Assembly: GCF_006715005.1 (NCBI RefSeq)
Contig: NZ_VFMJ01000001.1
Span: 4,650,001-4,714,000, forward strand
DNA from: Serratia marcescens
Lineage (GTDB): Bacteria; Pseudomonadota; Gammaproteobacteria; Enterobacterales; Enterobacteriaceae
Reading direction: 5' to 3'
Length of the DNA: 64,000 nt
Shown: in pieces, positions 57,117 through 64,000 of the stretch
How the letters are laid out: every line of letters begins with the position of its first letter
Numbering within the stretch: position 1 is the first letter of the stretch
The notes under the pieces: generated by a model
Told to the model about the DNA's origin: nothing
Seen by the model: only the letters and a program-made list of their open reading frames with translations
The model's database searches: none
Translations under genes and position numbers: made by a program

Positions 57117-58301
57117 ATGAGAAAACTAGAGAACTTTCACCTGCTGGTGATGCTTATCCTGTTGGTCGCCGTCGGCCAGATGGCGCAAACCATTTATGTT
57201 CCCGTTATTGCTGATATCGCCCACGATCTGTCGGTTCGCACCGGCGCCGTGCAACGGGTGATGGCGGCGTATCTGCTGACCTACGGCTTCTCCCAGCTGA
57301 TTTATGGGCCGATATCGGATCGCATCGGGCGTCGTCCGGTGATCCTGACCGGCATGATGATCTTCCTGCTCGGTGCGCTGGGCGCGTTGCTGTCCACCAA
57401 CCTGACGATGCTGGTCGCCGCCAGCGCGATTCAGGGCATGGGCACCGGCGTGGCGGGCGTGATGGCGCGCACCATGCCGCGCGATCTGTATGCCGGCACC
57501 GCGCTGCGCTATGCCAACAGCCTGTTGAACATGGGGATTTTGGTTAGCCCGTTGCTGGCGCCGGTGATCGGCGGCGCATTGGCGATGGTGTTCGGCTGGC
57601 GCGCCTGTTACGCCTTCCTGCTGGCGCTGTGCGCCTGCGTTGCCTTCGCCATGTTCCGCTGGTTGCCGGAGACCCGCCCGGTGCAGACGGAAAAACGCCG
57701 CATGCTGGCCAGTTTCCGCCAGCTGCTGGGTGACAGCACCTTCAGCTGCTATCTGGTGATGCTGATCGGCGCGCTGGCGGGGATTGCGGTATTCGAGGCC
57801 AGCTGCGGCGTGTTGATGGGTGGCGTGTTGGGGCTGAGTGGCCTGACCGTCAGCATCCTGTTTATTCTACCGATCCCGGCGGCGTTTTTCGGCGCCTGGT
57901 ACGCCGGGCGTGACGGCAAGACCTTCCACACGCTGATGTGGCATTCGGTGATTAGCTGCCTGCTGGCGGGGGCGATGATGTGGATCCCGGGCTGGTTCGG
58001 CGTGATGAACATCTGGACGCTGATCGTGCCGGCCGCGCTGTTCTTCTTCGGCGCCGGCATGCTGTTCCCGCTGGCGACCACCGGGGCGATGGAGCCGTTC
58101 CCTTACCTGGCCGGCGCAGCGGGCGCGCTGGTGGGCGGCATGCAGAATATGGGATCGGGGCTCGCGACCTGGCTTTCCGCCATGCTGCCGCAAACCGGGC
58201 AGTTTAGCCTAGGATTGCTGATGTTCGCGATGGCGCTGCTGATCCTGCTGTGCTGGTGGCCGCTGTCCAACCGGATGCAACATCAGGGGCATACCGCATA
58301 A
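57117..58301 (+). CDS. emrD: Multidrug efflux MFS transporter EmrD
   Basis: Proton-driven exporter of hydrophobic compounds and uncouplers. The 394-residue product equals E. coli EmrD in length and aligns throughout: VGQMAQTIYVPVIADIA, the MFS motif A GPISDRIGRRPVIL near residue 65, GMGTGVAGVMARTMPRDLY near 105, and twelve helices. It follows a 297-bp divergent region shared with the HTH regulator. In E. coli emrD lies elsewhere. Confidence 0.93.
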   Translation: MRKLENFHLLVMLILLVAVGQMAQTIYVPVIADIAHDLSVRTGAVQRVMAAYLLTYGFSQLIYGPISDRIGRRPVILTGMMIFLLGALGALLSTNLTMLVAASAIQGMGTGVAGVMARTMPRDLYAGTALRYANSLLNMGILVSPLLAPVIGGALAMVFGWRACYAFLLALCACVAFAMFRWLPETRPVQTEKRRMLASFRQLLGDSTFSCYLVMLIGALAGIAVFEASCGVLMGGVLGLSGLTVSILFILPIPAAFFGAWYAGRDGKTFHTLMWHSVISCLLAGAMMWIPGWFGVMNIWTLIVPAALFFFGAGMLFPLATTGAMEPFPYLAGAAGALVGGMQNMGSGLATWLSAMLPQTGQFSLGLLMFAMALLILLCWWPLSNRMQHQGHTA

Positions 58302-58321
58302 CGCCCTTCCCGAGCCGGCGC

Positions 58322-58352
58322 TGACCTTAGTCCTGCAAGACGGCTAAGGTCA
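58322..58352. repeat. Inverted repeat between emrD and tehA
   Basis: TGACCTTAG and CTAAGGTCA form a perfect 9-bp repeat around 13 bases, 20 bases after emrD and about 85 before tehA. No T-run follows. It may be an operator or 3'-end stem. Confidence 0.5.
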
Positions 58353-58435
58353 TGCCGCCGGTTTTGACCCAGGTTATTACTGCGCTGTGGCGATCGGTAT
58401 ACACTTTACCGACAGTGTTTTTCCGGTTATTCGCT

Positions 58436-59410
58436 ATGTCATCACTGCAGTTCATTCAACGTGTTCCCGTCGGCTTCTTTGGGATGGTTCTGGGGGTTTT
58501 CGGCCTCGGCAGCGCCTGGCGATACGCCGCCACGCTCGGCTATGGCCCCGGCTGGCTGGGCGAGTCGCTCATCTTTCTCGGCAGCGCCATCTGGCTGACG
58601 CTGGCGCTGATCTATCTCTGCCGTTGCCTGATAGACTCACGCGCGGTGCGTGACGAGTTTCGCAGCAATACTCAGTTCAGCTTTATCAGCCTGCTTCCGG
58701 CGGGCGGCGTGCTGGTGTCCATCGGCCTGCATCCCTACAGCCTGCCGCTGGCGAATGGGCTGATGGTCGCGGGCTCCGTCGGCCAGCTCATCTTCTCGGC
58801 TTGGCGCTGTGCGCCATTGTGGCGCGGCGAGTTCGCGTCGGAGGCCACGACGCCGGGATTTTACTTGCCGACGGTGGCCGCTAACTTTATCTGCGCGATG
58901 GCGTTTGGCACCTCCGGCCACCCTGATATCGGCATGATGTTTCTTGGCGCCGGTTTGATTTCATGGCTGACCCTCGAACCCGCCATCATCCACCGTCTAC
59001 GCACAAAGGCCGCGTTGCCGGCCGCCGCCCGCGGCGTTATCGGCATTCAGTTGGCTCCGGCCTTTGTCGCCTGCTACGCGTGGTTATGCGTCAATGGCAA
59101 CGACTTCGATACGTTCGCCCTCATTCTGTTGGGCTACGGCCTGCTGCAGCTGTTCTTCATGTTCAGGTTGGTGCGTTGGTTTTTTGCCGGCGGCTTCAGC
59201 CCGGGCATGTGGGCTTTCTCGTTCGGCTTATCGGCAATGGCGAACGCGTCGCTGCGGTTGCTGCAGAGCCAGCGCGGGGAAGAGATGCAGGTGCTGGCTT
59301 GGGGGCTGTTCGTGTTGGCCAACCTGCTGCTCATCGGCCTGATGGTGAAGACGCTGTGGCTGCTGTTGCGCGGAAAACTGCTGCCCGCCAAAACCCCGGT
59401 GGCGGGATGA
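58436..59410 (+). CDS. tehA: TehA-type TDT family transporter
   Basis: 324-residue integral membrane protein with about ten helices, homologous to E. coli TehA (330), an anion-channel-like protein linked to tellurite resistance when overexpressed. VPVGFFGMVLGVFGLG near residue 10, ATTPGFYLPTVAANFI near 140 and GIQLAPAFVACYAWL near 205 match, including the conserved pore-lining Phe region. The chosen ATG aligns with the family start; an upstream in-frame ATG adds 28 unmatched residues. No tehB follows; glpX converges from the other side. Confidence 0.88.
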   Translation: MSSLQFIQRVPVGFFGMVLGVFGLGSAWRYAATLGYGPGWLGESLIFLGSAIWLTLALIYLCRCLIDSRAVRDEFRSNTQFSFISLLPAGGVLVSIGLHPYSLPLANGLMVAGSVGQLIFSAWRCAPLWRGEFASEATTPGFYLPTVAANFICAMAFGTSGHPDIGMMFLGAGLISWLTLEPAIIHRLRTKAALPAAARGVIGIQLAPAFVACYAWLCVNGNDFDTFALILLGYGLLQLFFMFRLVRWFFAGGFSPGMWAFSFGLSAMANASLRLLQSQRGEEMQVLAWGLFVLANLLLIGLMVKTLWLLLRGKLLPAKTPVAG

Positions 59411-59450
59411 ACCCGCCCTCAGCGGCTGCGGGGGGCGGTCTCTTGCCGGC

Positions 59451-60461
59451 TTACAGCAAAAACTCGTGCAGCGCCGGGTCCTTGCGATCCAGATAGTGGG
59501 TCGAACGGATACGGCGGATGGTGCGCGACTTGCCGCGGATCAGCAGGGTTTCGGTCGTGGCCATGTTGCCCTGGCGGCTGATGCCCTCCAGCAGATCGCC
59601 CTTGGTGATGCCGGTGGCGGAGAAGATTACGTTGTCGTTGCGCGCCATCTGATCCAGACGCAGCGCCTGACCGGCTTCGATACCCATTTCCCGGCAGCGC
59701 GCCAGTTCCTGCTCGCCGATGCGGCGGTTCTCGGCGCTGTCGCCTTTCACCTCATGGCGCGGCAGCAAACGCGCCTGCATGTCGCCGTCCAGCGCGCGGA
59801 TCACTGCGGCTGAGATCACCCCTTCCGGCGCGCCGCCGATGCCGTACATCACATCGACCTCGCTTTCCGGCATGCAGGTGAGAATGGAGGCTGCCACGTC
59901 GCCGTCAGGAATGGCGAACACCCGCACGCCCAGCTGCTGCATCTGCGCGATGACGCCGTCGTGGCGCGGTTTGGCCAAGACGATCACCGTCAGCTGCGAC
60001 AGTGGTTTGCTCAGCCGTGCGGCGACGTTCTGCAGGTTCTCCGCCAAGGGCAGATTGAGATCGATAGCGCCGCGCGCCGCCGGGCCGACCACCAGCTTCT
60101 CCATGTACATGTCCGGCGCGTGCAGGAAGGTGCCGCGATCGCCCACCGCCAATACCGCCAGCGCATTGGACTGGCCCATGGCGGTCATGCGGGTGCCTTC
60201 GATCGGATCGACAGCGATGTCGACCGCGTCGCCCTGGCCGGTGCCGACCTGTTCGCCGATATACAGCATCGGCGCTTCGTCGATCTCACCTTCGCCGATC
60301 ACGATGCGCCCATCGATGTCCACTTTGTTGAGCATGATGCGCATGGCGTGGACCGCCGCACCGTCGGCGGCGTTCTTGTCGCCGCGTCCCAGCCATTTGT
60401 AGCCCGCCAGCGCAGCGGCTTCGGTAACGCGGGAAAATTCGATGGCTAATTCACGTTTCAT
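59451..60461 (-). CDS. glpX: Fructose-1,6-bisphosphatase class II GlpX
   Basis: Mn-dependent fructose 1,6-bisphosphatase used in gluconeogenic growth, for example on glycerol. The 336-residue product equals E. coli GlpX: KNAADGAAVHAMR near residue 30, GEGEIDEAPML near 57, the Li-sensitive metal motif DPIEGTRM near 85-92 and GGAPEGVISAA near 215. The start MKRELAIEFSRV is preferred over a distant upstream ATG. It follows glpK on the same strand but with a terminator-like hairpin between. Confidence 0.97.
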   Translation of the reverse strand: MKRELAIEFSRVTEAAALAGYKWLGRGDKNAADGAAVHAMRIMLNKVDIDGRIVIGEGEIDEAPMLYIGEQVGTGQGDAVDIAVDPIEGTRMTAMGQSNALAVLAVGDRGTFLHAPDMYMEKLVVGPAARGAIDLNLPLAENLQNVAARLSKPLSQLTVIVLAKPRHDGVIAQMQQLGVRVFAIPDGDVAASILTCMPESEVDVMYGIGGAPEGVISAAVIRALDGDMQARLLPRHEVKGDSAENRRIGEQELARCREMGIEAGQALRLDQMARNDNVIFSATGITKGDLLEGISRQGNMATTETLLIRGKSRTIRRIRSTHYLDRKDPALHEFLL

Positions 60462-60535
60462 GGCAAACCTGTCTGTGAGAAAGGGAAGAAAATATCGGCA
60501 AAGTCTATCACAGCGCGGCGCCGGCGGGGCGGGGC

Positions 60536-60566
60536 AAAAAAAAAGCGCCGCCCGCAGGCAGCGCAA
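60536..60566 (-). terminator. Terminator-like hairpin after glpK
   Basis: On the minus strand GCGCTGCC-TGCG-GGCGGCGC, with one mismatch, is followed by nine Ts, 26 bases past the glpK stop. It should uncouple part of glpX transcription from glpFK. Confidence 0.8.
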
Positions 60567-60591
60567 TTTGGGGGTAACGGCAAGGCGGGGT

Positions 60592-62142
<1,551 letters not shown>

Positions 62143-62988
62143 TCACGCTTTGCGTTGTTGGGTCTTGGCGTCAGGCTCTTCTTCCGTCACGCAGACGTCG
62201 CACGGCAGGTGGCGGCCAATCAGCGCGCGGTAACCGAAAGCGCCCAGGCCACAGCCGACGATAGGGGCGAAGATCGGCACCAGGAAGTACGGGATGTCGC
62301 GTGCGCCGGTGAAGGCGACTTTGCCCCAGCCGGCCAGGTAGGCGAACAGTTTCGGGCCGAAGTCACGCGCCGGGTTCAACGCAAAGCCGGTCAATGGTCC
62401 CATGGAGGCGCCGATCACGGCAATCAGAATACCGATCAGCAGCGGTGCCAGCGGGCCGCGCGGGATGCCGTTGCCGTCGTCGGTCAGCGCCAGGATCAGG
62501 CACATCAGGATCGCCGCGATCACCATTTCTACCAGGAAGGCCTGGCCGACGGAGATGTGCGCGTTAGGGTAAGTCGAGAAGATGCCGGCCAGTTCGAGGC
62601 TTTCGTTGCTGCCGCGCACCATGTGGTGAGCCGCTTCGAAGTCGAAGAACAGATTGTAGTACAGCCCATAGACCAGGGCAGCGGCGCAGAAGGCACCGGC
62701 GACCTGCGCAATGATGTAAGGCACCACTTTGCGTCCGTCGAAGCAGGCGAACAGCCACAGGGCGAGGGTAACCGCTGGGTTGAGATGCGCGCCGGAAATG
62801 GCGGCGGTCAGATAGATGGCCATGGCGACGCCGAGGCCCCAAATGATGCTGATTTCCCACTGGCCGAAGCTGGCGCCCGCCAGTTTCAGTGCGGCAACGC
62901 AGCCTACGCCAAAGAAGATCAGCAGCGCCGTGCCGAGGAACTCGGCGATGCACTGGCCTTTTAATGTCGGACTGGTGGTTTGGCTCAT
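62143..62988 (-). CDS. glpF: Glycerol facilitator GlpF
   Basis: Aquaglyceroporin channel for glycerol uptake. The 281-residue product has six helices and two half-helices with the NPA motifs in SGAHLNPAVTLAL (about 65-77) and GFALNPARDFGPKL (about 200-213). The selectivity-filter Arg follows the second NPA and the DFGPK spacing marks the glycerol-permeable subgroup. First gene of glpFK; GlpR-like and CRP-like sites lie upstream. Confidence 0.98.
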   Translation of the reverse strand: MSQTTSPTLKGQCIAEFLGTALLIFFGVGCVAALKLAGASFGQWEISIIWGLGVAMAIYLTAAISGAHLNPAVTLALWLFACFDGRKVVPYIIAQVAGAFCAAALVYGLYYNLFFDFEAAHHMVRGSNESLELAGIFSTYPNAHISVGQAFLVEMVIAAILMCLILALTDDGNGIPRGPLAPLLIGILIAVIGASMGPLTGFALNPARDFGPKLFAYLAGWGKVAFTGARDIPYFLVPIFAPIVGCGLGAFGYRALIGRHLPCDVCVTEEEPDAKTQQRKA

Positions 62989-63512
62989 AATGTTGGTGTC
63001 CTGCAAAACGGCGGTTGTTGGTTTATAGGCTCAGTTGGGTAGAGATCCGGCCTATGGGCACAGTTTTTTTCATCTCGTCCAATTCTTGAATGAGGACGTG
63101 ATGTAAATTTATCGTTAACGAACATAAACGAGAAATAGCGAAATCAAAATGTGTGTAGCGCGTCATAAAATTGAGCGATTTCGCGTCGTTTAGTGTTCTT
63201 TCTGAGCCATAAAAGTGTGATCTGACCAGTGGTTTGGTGAGGGCTGTTAACAACTCGCGGCGATGGTGGCGGGGATTTTCAGTTTTTACTGATGGTGAGG
63301 GCAGGAAAATTGCAACAGACTGCGCGATGATCCGGTATGTTGCTAGACAGGCGGAGACTGGCTACTTACAATCGTTTTTAACGAATCGAGACTGGCGCGC
63401 CTTCCGTAACGGCGCGCGTCACTGAGCGCGATGCAATATTCGCAGTAGCTGCAGCCGACGTTGCGGCCGCTACTTATAGATGTACGCCTTGCTATCATGA
63501 GGGGACTGAAGC
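62989..63512. other. 524-bp divergent region, glpF / zapB
   Basis: Gene-free control region. It is AT-rich on the glpF side, with a GlpR-type operator at 63109-63127, further weaker AACGA/TGTTC half-sites (63127-63145, 63192-63203, 63370-63390) and a CRP-like half-site TGTGA at 63216-63220. Near zapB a GC-rich inverted repeat (GCGCGCC / GGCGCGC, about 63395-63417) and an extended -10 TGCTATCAT (63490-63498) are present. No RNA gene is evident. Confidence 0.6.
63109..63127. promoter_or_regulatory. Candidate GlpR operator for glpFK
   Basis: TTATCGTTAACGAACATAA is a near palindrome centred on GTTAAC and fits the glycerol-3-phosphate repressor consensus built from ATGTTCGWT half-sites. It lies about 120 bp upstream of glpF. 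Confidence 0.65.
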
Positions 63513-63752
63513 ATGTCATTTGAAGTATTTGAGAAACTGGAAGCAAAAGTACAGCAGGCGATTGATACCATCACCTTGTTGCAGATGGAAATTGAAGAGC
63601 TGAAAGACAAAAACAACTCTCTGTCGCAGGAAGTTCAGGCTGCCTCCGGCAACCACGAAGCGCTGGTGCGCGAAAACCAACAGCTGAAAGAAGAACAGCA
63701 CGTATGGCAAGATCGCCTGCGCGCTCTGCTGGGCAAAATGGAAGAGGTCTGA
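63513..63752 (+). CDS. zapB: Cell division protein ZapB
   Basis: 79-residue coiled-coil protein that bridges ZapA-bound FtsZ rings to Mat[21 protein letters not shown] and the heptad pattern [19 protein letters not shown] are nearly identical to E. coli ZapB (81), with a more divergent middle and the end [22 protein letters not shown] precedes the ATG. It diverges from glpF and converges on rraA. Confidence 0.97.
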   Translation: MSFEVFEKLEAKVQQAIDTITLLQMEIEELKDKNNSLSQEVQAASGNHEALVRENQQLKEEQHVWQDRLRALLGKMEEV

Positions 63753-63774
63753 TTCCTCACGCCATGCAGCAACG

Positions 63775-63800
63775 AAAAGGGCGCCTCAGGCGCCCTTTTT
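63775..63800. terminator. Bidirectional terminator, zapB / rraA
   Basis: GGGCGCC-TCA-GGCGCCC flanked by AAAA and TTTTT, between the converging stops. Confidence 0.92.
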
Positions 63801-63812
63801 CATGACCGAAAA

Positions 63813-64000
<188 letters not shown>

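Overview
The window is an ordinary, gene-dense stretch of enterobacterial chromosome. Gene content, near full-length identity to Escherichia coli proteins, high GC with GC-rich third positions, and a lipopolysaccharide (LPS) core cluster containing waaE, wabG, wabH and wabN all point to Serratia, most likely S. marcescens or a close relative. I see no tRNA or rRNA genes, insertion sequences, prophage, CRISPR array or obvious pseudogene. Both edges cut genes: xanP lacks its 3' end and rraA lacks its 5' end.

Layout. 1-2.6 kb: divergent xanP (xanthine permease) and gltS (glutamate permease). 2.6-8.5 kb: the gmk, rpoZ-spoT-trmH-recG stringent-response and repair block. 8.6-12 kb: yicG, a DUF3574 lipoprotein, nupC and an unnamed 129-residue protein. 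12-18 kb: yicC, rph-pyrE with its attenuator, slmA, and coaBC-dut facing radC. 18-19.9 kb: rpmB-rpmG behind a structured leader, mutM and coaD. 19.9-35.1 kb: the LPS core cluster in five transcription units (waaA-waaE-coaD; a lone GT9 gene; waaQ-wabG-wabH; wabN-GT9; hldD-waaF-waaC-GT4-waaL-GT2). 35.4-46.6 kb: kbl-tdh, gpmM-envC-yibQ, yibN-grxC-secB-gpsA-cysE, a DUF3313 lipoprotein and a CHAD protein. 46.6-53.3 kb: trmL, cpxRA divergent from cpxP with the 3'-UTR small RNA CpxQ, fieF, pfkA and sbp. 53.3-64 kb: tpiA, yiiQ, a DUF805 protein, an Fe-S-type HTH regulator with fpr, emrD, tehA, glpFK and glpX, zapB and rraA.

How the genes fit together. The core cluster encodes Kdo transfer (WaaA), HepI-III transfer (WaaC, WaaF, WaaQ), glucosylation of HepI (WaaE), galacturonic acid and GlcNAc addition with deacetylation (WabG, WabH, WabN), four further glycosyltransferases and the O-antigen ligase. 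That inventory is what a Serratia/Klebsiella-type phosphate-poor, GalA-bearing core needs. CpxRA, CpxP and CpxQ form an envelope-stress module. GlpF, GlpK and GlpX with TpiA and PfkA cover glycerol and triose metabolism.

The most interesting items are mostly regulatory: a 15-bp closed, multi-hairpin leader before rpmBG; perfect stem-loops in the tpiA and gpmM leaders; a SufR-like cysteine-containing regulator directly upstream of fpr; a near-consensus PurR box between xanP and gltS; and a possible Cra operator at pfkA. I found no evidence for a wholly new multi-gene system.
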